From Glaciecola sp. KUL10 (GTDB lineage: Bacteria > Pseudomonadota > Gammaproteobacteria > Enterobacterales > Alteromonadaceae): DNA of 64,000 nucleotides. The translations under genes and the position numbers were made by a program. Below are positions 26,217-35,236 of the stretch, piece by piece. The notes under the pieces were generated by a model. It was not told where the DNA came from and searched no databases. It saw nothing but the letters and a program-made list of their open reading frames with translations. Location: the NCBI RefSeq assembly GCF_003203515.1, contig NZ_BGNG01000007.1:124001-188000 (forward strand), in the 5' to 3' direction. Each line of letters starts with the position of its first letter. Position 1 is the stretch's first letter.

Positions 26217-27632
26217 ATGAATAATATAGAGAAATGCACATCGGGCAAGCAATATAGTTTAATTATCGATATCGGAAAAACCCATGTAAAGCTGCACGTA
26301 CTCAATAGTATTTTGGAATCAGTGTATTCTAGGCAAATGACGAACACGGTTAATTTGGAAGATATTTATCCCAGTGCGAATATAGGCAAACTTTGGCAGT
26401 GGTTATGTGAAAACATCCAAGTGTTAACCGCTGAATATTGTATAGCTAAAATGACCATTACGACACATGGCGCTACTGCAGCATTAATTGACAGAGAATC
26501 ATCAAAAACTGATGGCTTAGTGTTACCTATACTTGATTATGAGCACACTGCAGTTTTTGATGAAACACCAGATTATCAAGCCTTTCGGCCTGACTTTGAA
26601 GAAACATATTCTCCTTCTTTGCCGGCTGGTTTGAATTTAGGGCGACAGCTGTTTTGGCTAAAGAAAAACTATCCTCAGCAGTTTAGTCAAGCAACCGATA
26701 TTTTGATGTATCCCCAGTATTGGGCATGGCGCTTTACCGGCCAGCGCTTGTCCGAAATTACATCTTTAGGTTGTCACACGGATCTTTGGTCGGTCAGGCA
26801 CAATGATTACTCTAAACTTGTCAAAAAACTTGAATGCACAGACATGTTTCCTGAATTGCAACCTGCTTGGCAAAACTGCGGAAAAGTTCATACAGAACTG
26901 TGTGAATCTCTTGGGCTTGATCAAGATTGCCAGTTTTTCAGTGGTTTGCATGATAGTAATGCTAGCTTCTTACGCTATCGCTTGGCGAACGGAGATAAAC
27001 CATTTATTGTCATTTCTACGGGTACTTGGACAATTTTGATGGCATCTCAAGTCAAGTTAAGTAACTTGAGTGCGAATAAAGACATGCTAGCAAATGTAGA
27101 CGCTCTAAGCACCCCTATTGCTTGTGCAAGGTTTATGGGGGGGAGAGAGTTTGAATTGATATGTGAACAAGCTGGGTCTTGGCTTGGCGAACAGTTTGAT
27201 GTTTTATCGTTGCAAGGTGTTATTGACCAAGGTGTGTTTGCTTTACCAGACTTTAGTGGGGGCTCTGGTCCATTTGGCGGCCAAGCTTCATCAATTCTTG
27301 GAGCGGTTGATAAAGTAAGTGGTATTGCACTAGCAACACTGTATTGCGCACTGATGATCGATTATCAACTTAATACGCTCCAAGCCAAGGGAAATATAAT
27401 TATTGAAGGGGCCTTTCTGAAGAATCCATTACTTTGCGCGACACTGGGGCAACTTCGGCCTGAGCAAAAAATTCTGCTTTCTAAAGATGCCACTGGTACG
27501 GTTGTTGGAGCCGGTTATTTAACGGATTGGGGTAATTTAGATACGAATGTCGAGCTCAGCGAATCAAAACCTATCAAGTTAAATGGTTTGGATGATTATC
27601 GAAAGAAATGGCTTAGACTTGTTGAACACTAA
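26217..27632 (+). CDS. FGGY family carbohydrate kinase, probable L-rhamnulokinase
   Basis: 471 residues. N-terminal ATP-phosphate motif LIIDIGKTHVKLHV, mid-protein GLHDSNASFLRYR (catalytic Asp region), then VISTGTWTILM and a C-terminal IIEGAFLKNP element, all as in FGGY kinases. It starts 9 bases after the permease stop, so translation is probably coupled. By context it phosphorylates L-rhamnulose to rhamnulose-1-phosphate, the substrate of the aldolase encoded first in the operon. It is more divergent than enterobacterial RhaB. It converges with the DeoR gene. Confidence 0.88.
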   Translation: MNNIEKCTSGKQYSLIIDIGKTHVKLHVLNSILESVYSRQMTNTVNLEDIYPSANIGKLWQWLCENIQVLTAEYCIAKMTITTHGATAALIDRESSKTDGLVLPILDYEHTAVFDETPDYQAFRPDFEETYSPSLPAGLNLGRQLFWLKKNYPQQFSQATDILMYPQYWAWRFTGQRLSEITSLGCHTDLWSVRHNDYSKLVKKLECTDMFPELQPAWQNCGKVHTELCESLGLDQDCQFFSGLHDSNASFLRYRLANGDKPFIVISTGTWTILMASQVKLSNLSANKDMLANVDALSTPIACARFMGGREFELICEQAGSWLGEQFDVLSLQGVIDQGVFALPDFSGGSGPFGGQASSILGAVDKVSGIALATLYCALMIDYQLNTLQAKGNIIIEGAFLKNPLLCATLGQLRPEQKILLSKDATGTVVGAGYLTDWGNLDTNVELSESKPIKLNGLDDYRKKWLRLVEH

Positions 27633-27654
27633 ACCGAAATTTTAACCGTGTAAA

Positions 27655-27670
27655 AGGGGAAACATCCCCT
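27655..27670. terminator. Short stem-loop between the convergent kinase and DeoR genes
   Basis: AGGGGA / TCCCCT with a 4-base loop, flanked by A-rich and T-poor sequence, in the 54-base gap between two convergent stops. It is a weak candidate for a bidirectional terminator. Confidence 0.4.
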
Positions 27671-27686
27671 CTTAAAATATAACATC

Positions 27687-28514
27687 CTAGCTGTCAACTG
27701 CTTCAACAACGATGACTTCGACCCCTTTACTTTCGAAAAACGCAATGTCTTCATTGGATGCATCAGAGTCAGTAATTAAAATGTCTACGTCACTCAATGG
27801 GCAAAAGACAAAATTACTCTTGTTTCCAAACTTAGAACTATCAGCCAAAATGACGAGTTTCTCTGCTTGTTTTTTTAGTTTTTGTTCTGAGCGTATCAAC
27901 AATGGATCTGACTCCATCACCCCAAACTTGCCTATGCCAGGCGTTCCCATAAACATCATACTGCCGTAATAATACTCGGTGCAGTCATTGTCGTATGAAC
28001 TTAAAATAATGCCTTGTTCTCTGTATATTTCACCGCCGGGTAAGGTTACTTGGTTATCGCTATTCTCTGTTATATGGTTAGCAAGCACAAAGGAATTGGT
28101 GAGGATGTTTAAGTCAAGTTTAGGTAAAAACTCTCCCATCATGTAAGTCGAACTGCCACCATTTATGATGATTGAGTCGCCATCAGAACATAGCTCAACT
28201 GCTCTCTCAGCTATGCGCTTTTTAGTCTCGGAACGTTTCGTTTTGTCTACCATAAACGCTGAGCTGGCAATATGTTTCTTTTTCGGCTTGCTATTGATAG
28301 ATTCGGCTCCGCCGCGAATTTTGTTGATTTCATTGCGTTGAGCCATCTTTGTGATGTCGCGTCTGATCGTTGCTTCTGAAGTATTTAGTTTTTCGGTTAA
28401 GCTGCGTACACTCGCAAATTGTTGTTGATCTAGAATGTCCTTGATCAATTGCTGCCTGTGCTTCTCTAACATTGGTAAGCCTTTCTCTGAGATACTACTA
28501 ACTGTTGTTTTCAT
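27687..28514 (-). CDS. DeoR family transcriptional regulator (sugar-phosphate responsive)
   Basis: 275 residues. The DeoR helix-turn-helix covers about residues 16-70 (RQQLIKDILDQQQFASVRSL in full, then TSEATIRRDITKM). The sensor domain has INGGSSTYMMGEFL, LTNSF and VILADSSKFG, the usual sugar-phosphate-binding pattern. The start at 28514 has an AAGGTCAAG ribosome site. It lies between the rhamnose operon (convergent) and kduD (divergent), so it probably controls one or both, with a phosphorylated rhamnose intermediate as a plausible signal. The classical AraC-type RhaR/RhaS pair is absent. Confidence 0.92.
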   Translation of the reverse strand: MKTTVSSISEKGLPMLEKHRQQLIKDILDQQQFASVRSLTEKLNTSEATIRRDITKMAQRNEINKIRGGAESINSKPKKKHIASSAFMVDKTKRSETKKRIAERAVELCSDGDSIIINGGSSTYMMGEFLPKLDLNILTNSFVLANHITENSDNQVTLPGGEIYREQGIILSSYDNDCTEYYYGSMMFMGTPGIGKFGVMESDPLLIRSEQKLKKQAEKLVILADSSKFGNKSNFVFCPLSDVDILITDSDASNEDIAFFESKGVEVIVVEAVDS

Positions 28515-28912
28515 TTTCTTGACCTTATTCTAGTCGGCAACTTTGTATATGTACACTTCTAATATATCTTAGCGCAATCTGAACTAAAATGATAAAAAAT
28601 GTTTAAATGTGAGTGTTGATGTTTGTTTTCAATCAGTTTTTTTATAGGGGTTTTTAGCATTTTGATAACATTTATGTAACTTTCATGAGTGTAATGATTT
28701 GATTTTAAGATGTTTTATGCTTTTCTGCTTCACTCTTTTTTGGGTCAATTTAAGTCTTAATGCTTCATTTACAATCATTTTTGAAAAGGTTAACCTATTG
28801 CCCTATGAAAAATAGAAGTAAGGCTTTAAGTATCTTACACAGATAAACAGTAAGTCTTCGAATTTTCTATCTTACGTACGCAAGTACAATTAACTAAATT
28901 TCGGAAAAAATT
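28515..28912. promoter_or_regulatory. Divergent control region of deoR-type gene and kduD
   Basis: 398 AT-rich bases without a gene. It must hold two opposing promoters. A near-perfect palindrome CTTACGTACGCAAG (28871-28884, 12 of 14 positions symmetric) lies 28 bases before the kduD start and is the best operator candidate. Upstream there are long T runs and TGATAACATTTATG-like stretches with no clear symmetry. Confidence 0.5.
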
Positions 28913-29686
28913 ATGCAGGATTATTTGGTCAAGCAGTTTGGTTTAAGCGGTAAAGTTGCCATTGTAACAGGAGCGACACGAGGCCTCGGTCAAGCAATGG
29001 CAATAGCACTTGGAGAGGCTGGCGCAACAGTTGTGGTCGTAGGTTCTAGAATAGAAAACTTATCAGATACCGTTAATATATTAGAAGATAAAAATATCCC
29101 CTTTCTAGCACTTGCGTGTAATCAAAGCGACGGTGAACAAATCATTAAGGTGGTAAACGATAGCATTGCTAAGTTTGGTAAGATCGATATTTTGGTCAAT
29201 AATGCTGGCACGATCAAGCGTTCTCCAGCCCACGAGTTTTCTGACGAAGACTGGGATGAAGTCATCAATGTGAATTTAAACGGTGTATTCAAGTTTTGTC
29301 GTGAAGTCGGCAAACATATGCTGACACAGGGATCTGGAAAGATTATAAACATAGCTTCATTACTAAGCTTTTCAGGCGGTATCACAGTGCCTGCCTATGC
29401 AGCAAGCAAAGGCGGTGTCGCTCAGTTAACAAAAGCGTTAGCAAATGAATGGGCCAGTGCTGGTGTTCAGGTAAATGCAATTGCGCCAGGCTATTTTGAA
29501 ACGGACAACACCTATAACTTGCGTCAGGATACCGAGAGACATACGAGTATCACCGCAAGAATTCCAACCGGAGAGTGGGGAAAGCCAGAAGATCTCGCTG
29601 GTGCAACAGTTTTCCTGTCTAGTAAAGCATCTGATTACATGAACGGTCATATCATGCTTGTTGATGGCGGGTGGATGGCCCGTTAA
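28913..29686 (+). CDS. kduD: 2-dehydro-3-deoxy-D-gluconate 5-dehydrogenase
   Basis: 257 residues, short-chain dehydrogenase. Cofactor motif VTGATRGLGQAMA, NNAGTIKR, catalytic Ser region INIASLLSFSGG and YAASKGG. The FGLSGKVAIVTGA start and the length match KduD. It reduces 2,5-diketo-3-deoxygluconate (DKII) to KDG with NADH, the second step after release of unsaturated uronate by GH105. It is followed by kduI, 48 bases on. The KDG kinase and KDPG aldolase are not in the window. Confidence 0.93.
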   Translation: MQDYLVKQFGLSGKVAIVTGATRGLGQAMAIALGEAGATVVVVGSRIENLSDTVNILEDKNIPFLALACNQSDGEQIIKVVNDSIAKFGKIDILVNNAGTIKRSPAHEFSDEDWDEVINVNLNGVFKFCREVGKHMLTQGSGKIINIASLLSFSGGITVPAYAASKGGVAQLTKALANEWASAGVQVNAIAPGYFETDNTYNLRQDTERHTSITARIPTGEWGKPEDLAGATVFLSSKASDYMNGHIMLVDGGWMAR

Positions 29687-29734
29687 GCTCATTCTAATGC
29701 CAATAAAAAAGCATATTTAAAGTAAGGAACAAGC

Positions 29735-30565
29735 ATGGAATTCATGTTTTCTGCAGATAAAAGAAGTTACAAAGATATGCGCAACGATGAGTTGCGCGAG
29801 GCGTTCGTCACTGCTCCATTGTTCAGTGAAGGAAAGGTCAACCTGACTTATACAGACGTTGATCGTGGATTAGTAGGCGGAATAATGCCAACCGAAGAAA
29901 AGCTTATATTGCCCACTCACAAAGAGCTTGCATCGGATTACTTTTGCCAACGTCGAGAAGCGGGTGTTATCAACATAGGCGGCAGTGGCAGTATTACCGT
30001 TGATGGTGAAACATACAGCATGCTCAACAAAGACAGTCTATATATCGCAAAAGAAAGTAAGGTAGTTGAATTTTCATCTGATAATGTGTCAGAACCCGCA
30101 AAATTTTACCTTGTGTCATATCCGGCCCATAGAGTGACAAAAACAGTCCATGTACCTAAAAGCAAAGCGCAAACAGTCGCTCTTGGGTCACAAGAGACGT
30201 CCAACGAGCGAACAATATTCCAATCGATTCGACCAGGCATTGTGGATAGCTGCCAACTTGTAATGGGCATCACTGAACTAAAACCTGGGAGCGTTTGGAA
30301 TACAAAGCCGCCACATACGCATTTTAGACGTACTGAAATTTACATGTATTTTGATTTACCTAAAGAAGAAAGAGTCTTTCACTTAATGGGTGAGCCTTCA
30401 GAGGTGCGTTCATTGTCTCTTCCAAGTGAAGTCGCAATCGCTTCACCCATGTGGTCAATTCACAGTGGTGTAGGCACCACCAACTACACTTTTGTGTGGG
30501 CAATGGGTGGCGAAAATCAAGAGTTTGATGATATGGATCACATTCAGGTTTCTGACCTTAAATAA
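29735..30565 (+). CDS. kduI: 5-keto-4-deoxyuronate isomerase (4-deoxy-L-threo-5-hexosulose-uronate ketol-isomerase)
   Basis: 276 residues, cupin fold, matching the family in length. Diagnostic segments: REAGVINIGGSGSITVDGE, MGITELKPGSVWNTKPPHTH and RRTEIYMYFDLP (metal ligands His-X-His and Glu), and GENQEFDDMDHI at the end. It isomerises the linear 5-keto-4-deoxyuronate formed from the unsaturated uronic acid that lyase and GH105 leave. It forms an operon with kduD and connects the extracellular lyases to central metabolism. Confidence 0.95.
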   Translation: MEFMFSADKRSYKDMRNDELREAFVTAPLFSEGKVNLTYTDVDRGLVGGIMPTEEKLILPTHKELASDYFCQRREAGVINIGGSGSITVDGETYSMLNKDSLYIAKESKVVEFSSDNVSEPAKFYLVSYPAHRVTKTVHVPKSKAQTVALGSQETSNERTIFQSIRPGIVDSCQLVMGITELKPGSVWNTKPPHTHFRRTEIYMYFDLPKEERVFHLMGEPSEVRSLSLPSEVAIASPMWSIHSGVGTTNYTFVWAMGGENQEFDDMDHIQVSDLK

Positions 30566-30910
30566 TGGCCAGGGTGCACCATGGCCCGTCCCTTTGTCGT
30601 TTCAAGCTGATACCATTGAGGCGACTTTGCTACTTTTTGTCTTTAGTACTTCATAATCACATCCTCATCACCACTTCATCAATTTTTAACTGATGATTAT
30701 TCAATAAAAACTATGTTTTTAGTCATTAATGCAAATAATGTGTCAAATTAAATCAAAAAGTATCAAAATAAGTCTTTTGAAGCGGCGGTAGTTAATGTAA
30801 ACTAACTGTTAAATTTAAAGATGAAAACGTTACAAGGGGGTTACGGCCTCTTGATTCAAGATGTTTCGGTTTAAAAATGCAAAATTAGTATCTTTAGGGT
30901 AACAATAAAT
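30566..30910. other. Promoter region before the sulfatase/lyase/GH105 gene set
   Basis: 345 bases, no gene. Just after kduI there is GC-rich partly symmetric sequence (ATGGCCAGGGTGCACCATGG), which may end the kdu transcript though no T run follows. Near 30789-30806, AGTTA and TAACT flank 8 bases, a possible regulator half-site pair. Confidence 0.4.
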
Positions 30911-32323
30911 ATGAAGTTCAAAAATTATCGTCTATTCGGTGCTTTAGTCACCTCTTTAGCCTTAATCTCTGTAGCAGCAACTTCTCTGGCAGAAGAGAAA
31001 CCCAATATCATTTTTATACTTGCAGATGACCTTGGGTTCAATCAGGTTGGTGCGTATGGGGATACCGTAATCAAAACGCCCAATATAGATCAGATGGCAA
31101 AAAATGGTATTCGGTTTGACCAAGCATACTCTGGCAATACTGTGTGTTCTCCATCTCGTGTCTCTCTTTTTACCGGTCGTGATGGCCGTTACATGAGTAA
31201 TAATTCAAATACTGTCCAGTTGGAAGAAATTGATATCACAATGGCACATGTGCTTAAACATGCTAACTATGACACAGCGCTATTCGGAAAATACTCTATT
31301 GGTTCAAAAATGGGCGTGACAGATCCTCTTGCTATGGGCTTTGATACTTGGTATGGAATGTATTCAATTTTGGAAGGCCATAGACAATACCCTCATATAC
31401 TTTGGAGAGATGGAGTTAAAGAACGCATTAGAGAAAATGAAGGCGGCAAGAAAGGTGCATATGCCCCTGAACTTTTTACTAACGAGACTATCGATTACAT
31501 AAATCAGGAAAGAGACAATCCGTTTTTTGTAATGCTTGCCTATACGATTCCCCATGCTGATTTAGCCGTCCCAGAAAAATACAGTGATATGTATGATTTG
31601 GAAGAAACGCCGTATTTGGGCATGCAAAATGGTGAGCCAACTGATAAGTACGCTTGGTATTACCCCGAGCCTGTTGATAAACCAAATGCAGTAATGGCAG
31701 GAATGGTTAGTGCGCTTGATGACTATGTGGGAAAAATAATAAAAGCGCTTGAAGAGGCGGGGGAATTAGACAATACCATTATTATTTTCTCATCAGACAA
31801 TGGACCTCATGATGAAGGCGGGGCAGATCCAGACTTCTTTAAAGCTTCTTCTCCTTATAAAGGGCAAAAGCGTGACTTATACGATGGTGGTATCCATGTT
31901 CCGATGATTATCCAATGGCCCGAAAAAATTAAAAAAGGCCGTGTTGATAATACCCCTTGGGCTTTTCATGATGTGCTCCCAACATTGGCAGATATCGCTG
32001 ACGTAAATTTAGATATGGTCCCGCGTGTGCGCACTAACGGTGAATCGATCAAAGATTTACTGAATGATAGTCCGGTCCAAATGCCAGAGCGCATGCTTTA
32101 TTGGGAATTCTCTAAACAAGTCGGAGACCCTAATTCTGGGGTCATTGGTGATACTTATCAAGCGGCAAGACGAGGTGATTGGAAAGCAGTTCGTTATGGG
32201 TTTGATGCACCACTTGAGTTGTACAACATAACGAAAGATCCTAATGAATCTAAAAACCTAGTCAACTCAAAGCCCGCACTAAGCGAAGAGTTTTTAAAGC
32301 TATTTGAAAAGTATAAAAACTAA
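30911..32323 (+). CDS. Family S1 sulfatase, secreted
   Basis: 470 residues with signal peptide (cleavage probably after SLAEE or nearby). Metal site ILADDLGFNQVGAYGD, formylglycine site VCSPSRVSLFTGRDG, GKYSIGSKMGV, AYTIPHADL, SSDNGPHDEGG and C-terminal LELYNITKDPNESKNL. First gene of a run of ulvan-type genes on the plus strand; the lyase follows 86 bases later. Probable role: removal of sulfate (for ulvan, on rhamnose) in the periplasm. The arrangement resembles arylsulfatase A-like subfamilies; the exact subfamily is not assigned. Confidence 0.95.
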   Translation: MKFKNYRLFGALVTSLALISVAATSLAEEKPNIIFILADDLGFNQVGAYGDTVIKTPNIDQMAKNGIRFDQAYSGNTVCSPSRVSLFTGRDGRYMSNNSNTVQLEEIDITMAHVLKHANYDTALFGKYSIGSKMGVTDPLAMGFDTWYGMYSILEGHRQYPHILWRDGVKERIRENEGGKKGAYAPELFTNETIDYINQERDNPFFVMLAYTIPHADLAVPEKYSDMYDLEETPYLGMQNGEPTDKYAWYYPEPVDKPNAVMAGMVSALDDYVGKIIKALEEAGELDNTIIIFSSDNGPHDEGGADPDFFKASSPYKGQKRDLYDGGIHVPMIIQWPEKIKKGRVDNTPWAFHDVLPTLADIADVNLDMVPRVRTNGESIKDLLNDSPVQMPERMLYWEFSKQVGDPNSGVIGDTYQAARRGDWKAVRYGFDAPLELYNITKDPNESKNLVNSKPALSEEFLKLFEKYKN

Positions 32324-32409
32324 GCTCTAGTCCTCAATTTTTGTTTACTAAATGGATACTAACGCATCCATTTAGTATTCCAACATACCATCTTGAAGGT
32401 GCAGTATTA

Positions 32410-33888
32410 ATGAAAAATACCTTAAATCGATATTCAACGCTTAAGCAGGTCGCCCACCTTAGCGCTTTTTTAATGCTAACTCTTACGCTCGGCGCGTGCG
32501 CAAAGTTAGACCGCGAAACCAAAACTAGTCACTCAATATCTACTGACTTAGTCGACCACTTTGCTGATAACGGAACGGGCAACCCGCTAGCAGTTGTTCA
32601 GTATCCGGCTGGTGAATACCACGATGGCATTACTTATGTTTCTTATCAAGGTCCTTTTGAAGACCCTTATGTTGCTGCATACAATCATGAATCGAAAGAA
32701 TGGTTAGGTCCGTTTAGAGCGGGAACAAGCGAGTTAGGGCGTCGAGAAGGAAGAACGAAGTTTGATAATCATGGTAAGCCCACTCTTTTAATAGATGATG
32801 AAGGTTATATTCACATCTTTTATGGCGGTCACGGAGGCGACAAACACCATGGTGACAACCCTTTAGGAAATGTTCATCACGGTGCTAATAAAAATTCAAT
32901 TTCTAAGAGACCACTTGATATTTCAGAGTGGGAAGAAGTCGATAATATTTCCGTGTTCGGTACATACAACCAAGCTGTGAAAATGGACAACGGTGATATT
33001 TATCTTTTTTACCGTCATGGCGCTCATCGCAGTGATTGGGTTTATCAGTTGTCGACAGACAATGGTCGCACGTATTCTGAACCGGTCTCGTTTTTAAAAC
33101 ATAAACGGCGGGACGATCTTAAAGCTGTTGACAGCTGGTATGCGTGGGCAAGACGCGGTCAAGGCGACGACATTATCGTTGGTTTTGATTATCACCTTTG
33201 CTGGGATGGAGGTGCAGGGGTTAATGGAAGAGGTCACACAACACAGCGGCACGATGCACACTATATGGTCTTTAACACAAAAACTGGCGTGTGGCGAAAT
33301 GTGAAGGGAGAACAGCTAACAATGCCACTCACGCGAGAGCAAGCTGAGCAAAAGACACTGGCGCTAGACACCGGAGACTCATGGACTTTTAACGGCACTG
33401 TTAATCTAGATAGTAATGGCTACCCGCATATTGCTATGAATTACGGAAAAGACTTAGGACATAAAACGGGAGGACCTAAGTTGACTCATCATATCAAGTG
33501 GGATGGCAAAACATGGTCTGATGGTATAAAAATCAATGGTCAAAAGTCAGGTATTTCTCGCGGAGACTTTATGTTTACACCCGATCAAAACATCCAGTAT
33601 TTCTTATCTGAACAGGACGGTAAGGATGGTGTGATTTCTACTTGGACGAGTAATGATGGTGGAAAATCATTTGTCAAAACTAAAGAGTTATTGCGCAAAC
33701 CAAAGGCTAGTTTTGCAACGACAGCGATCATCAAAAATTCGCATCCTGACGCACGTGTAATTGTAGGGGAACGCTCCAGTCTTACCCCCCATCGTAAGAT
33801 ATATTTAGTGGGAGAAAATGGTCCTATTCAGCGTCCGTTTAGTGATGCAACCCTACAAAAAGACACATCGACGTTTAAGAGCAAATAA
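32410..33888 (+). CDS. Seven-bladed-propeller polysaccharide lyase, PL24/PL25 (ulvan lyase)-type lipoprotein
   Basis: 492 residues from the ATG at 32410 (GAAGGTG ribosome site). Lipobox LGAC. The body is a BNR_4-type beta-propeller with YQGPFEDPYVAAYN, FDNHGKPTLLIDDEG, YGGHGG and DIYLFYRHGAH. His121, His141, Tyr186 and Arg202 have the same mutual spacing as I recall for the catalytic residues of the PL25 ulvan lyase of Pseudoalteromonas (His123, His143, Tyr188, Arg204). Ulvan lyases cut between rhamnose-3-sulfate and uronate by beta-elimination and leave unsaturated uronate ends, which the GH105 encoded 41 bases downstream can remove. Strong match to the PL24/PL25 group; choice between the two is less sure. 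Confidence 0.87.
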   Translation: MKNTLNRYSTLKQVAHLSAFLMLTLTLGACAKLDRETKTSHSISTDLVDHFADNGTGNPLAVVQYPAGEYHDGITYVSYQGPFEDPYVAAYNHESKEWLGPFRAGTSELGRREGRTKFDNHGKPTLLIDDEGYIHIFYGGHGGDKHHGDNPLGNVHHGANKNSISKRPLDISEWEEVDNISVFGTYNQAVKMDNGDIYLFYRHGAHRSDWVYQLSTDNGRTYSEPVSFLKHKRRDDLKAVDSWYAWARRGQGDDIIVGFDYHLCWDGGAGVNGRGHTTQRHDAHYMVFNTKTGVWRNVKGEQLTMPLTREQAEQKTLALDTGDSWTFNGTVNLDSNGYPHIAMNYGKDLGHKTGGPKLTHHIKWDGKTWSDGIKINGQKSGISRGDFMFTPDQNIQYFLSEQDGKDGVISTWTSNDGGKSFVKTKELLRKPKASFATTAIIKNSHPDARVIVGERSSLTPHRKIYLVGENGPIQRPFSDATLQKDTSTFKSK

Positions 33889-33929
33889 AGTATTCAGTTT
33901 GAAAATTAATAAAATATTAGAGGTGTAAT

Positions 33930-35174
33930 ATGAACAAAAAAATGATTTCAGTAGCCCTAGCTATGAGTTTGACATTAGGTGCTTGTTCGCAGCAAAAGGA
34001 AGATACAAGTAGCGCTTCTAAAACAAATACGCCCGCACAGAGTGCTACGGTGAATAATGCAATCAATGAGCAAAGCAGTGCTGAGGAAATTCGCGAGTCT
34101 GCATTTGATATTGCAACGCGCAGTGGTACGTGGCAATTAGAGCAATTGGGCAATTTGACTTATATACCTGAATCTCACCGTGTAAAGTCTGAAAACCCTA
34201 AGTTTTGGATTCAGGCTGCACTCTATATAGGTTTAACAAAATGGGTTGAAGTATCGAAAAACCCTGAATTTATGAATCATTTAGAGAAAATGGCAAAAGA
34301 GCAAGAATATGCTTTATTGACTGATAGGCCTTATCATGCTGATGATCACACCATTGGTCAGACTTATTTATGGTTAACTGAACAAAATGGAAACCAGGAT
34401 GCATACAAGCCTACTCAGCAGCACTTTGATTGGATATTAGCAAATAAGCCAAATGTGGGGCTTGAGTTGTTGGACAGCACTGCAAGTGGCTCAGGCAAAG
34501 TCCATAACGAAGGTAACTGCCAATTGCGTTGGTGCTGGGCAGATGCCTTATTTATGGCCCCACGCACATGGTTAAAGCTTTCAAATGTAACGGGTGATCC
34601 TAAATATTTCGACTATGCAGATGCTGAGTTTTGGGCTGCTGCAGATTATTTATTTTCAGACGAATATGGTTTGTTTTATCGCGATAGCCGTTATTTTGAT
34701 ATGAAAAGCGACAACGGTGAACCCGTCTTTTGGGGACGCGGAAATGGCTGGGTGTTCGCAGCGATTCCCCTTATTCTCGATGACTTACCAGAAGATCATC
34801 CTTCAAGACCTCGCTACATTGAATTATACAAAAAGAACGCTGCTGCCTTACTTAAGTTACAAACTTCAGAGGGGTATTGGCCAGCTTCGTTAAGAGACCC
34901 TAATAAAGTCAAAACACCAGAAGTGAGTGGTACCGGTTTCATTACTTACGGGCTTGCGTGGGGAGTAAATAATGGCTTGTTAACTGATCCAGAAGCCAAG
35001 ACAATTGTCGAAAAAGGATGGGCAGCGTTAACAAGAGCAATTTCTGACGATGGCCGTGTCAACTGGGTTCAGCATGTAGGAAAATCACCTGATCCTGTTA
35101 AGAAGACAGATTCACAACTATACGGAACAGGCGCCGTTCTGCTAGCCGCCTCTGAAATGGCTAAGTGGCAGTAA
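33930..35174 (+). CDS. GH105 unsaturated glucuronyl/rhamnogalacturonyl hydrolase, lipoprotein
   Basis: 414 residues, lipobox LGAC. Family motifs: RPYHADDHTIGQTYLWL (catalytic Asp region), GNCQLRWCWADALFMAPRTW, FYRDSRYFD and FWGRGNGWVFAAIPLIL. An (alpha/alpha)6 barrel of usual length. It hydrates and removes the 4,5-unsaturated uronic acid left by polysaccharide lyases, giving 5-keto-4-deoxyuronate for KduI. Adjacent to the ulvan-type lyase and followed by a strong terminator, so lyase and GH105 share a transcript. Confidence 0.95.
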   Translation: MNKKMISVALAMSLTLGACSQQKEDTSSASKTNTPAQSATVNNAINEQSSAEEIRESAFDIATRSGTWQLEQLGNLTYIPESHRVKSENPKFWIQAALYIGLTKWVEVSKNPEFMNHLEKMAKEQEYALLTDRPYHADDHTIGQTYLWLTEQNGNQDAYKPTQQHFDWILANKPNVGLELLDSTASGSGKVHNEGNCQLRWCWADALFMAPRTWLKLSNVTGDPKYFDYADAEFWAAADYLFSDEYGLFYRDSRYFDMKSDNGEPVFWGRGNGWVFAAIPLILDDLPEDHPSRPRYIELYKKNAAALLKLQTSEGYWPASLRDPNKVKTPEVSGTGFITYGLAWGVNNGLLTDPEAKTIVEKGWAALTRAISDDGRVNWVQHVGKSPDPVKKTDSQLYGTGAVLLAASEMAKWQ

Positions 35175-35183
35175 CACTAAACT

Positions 35184-35219
35184 AAGGCTGAAATACAACG
35201 ATTGTATTTCAGCCTTTTT
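35184..35219 (+). terminator. Rho-independent terminator after GH105
   Basis: A perfect 15-bp stem (AAGGCTGAAATACAA and complement) with a 3-base loop, followed by T residues, 9 bases after the GH105 stop. It divides the sulfatase-lyase-GH105 transcript from the ThuA-like gene. Confidence 0.93.
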
Positions 35220-35236
35220 ATTATAAGGGGTAAAAA

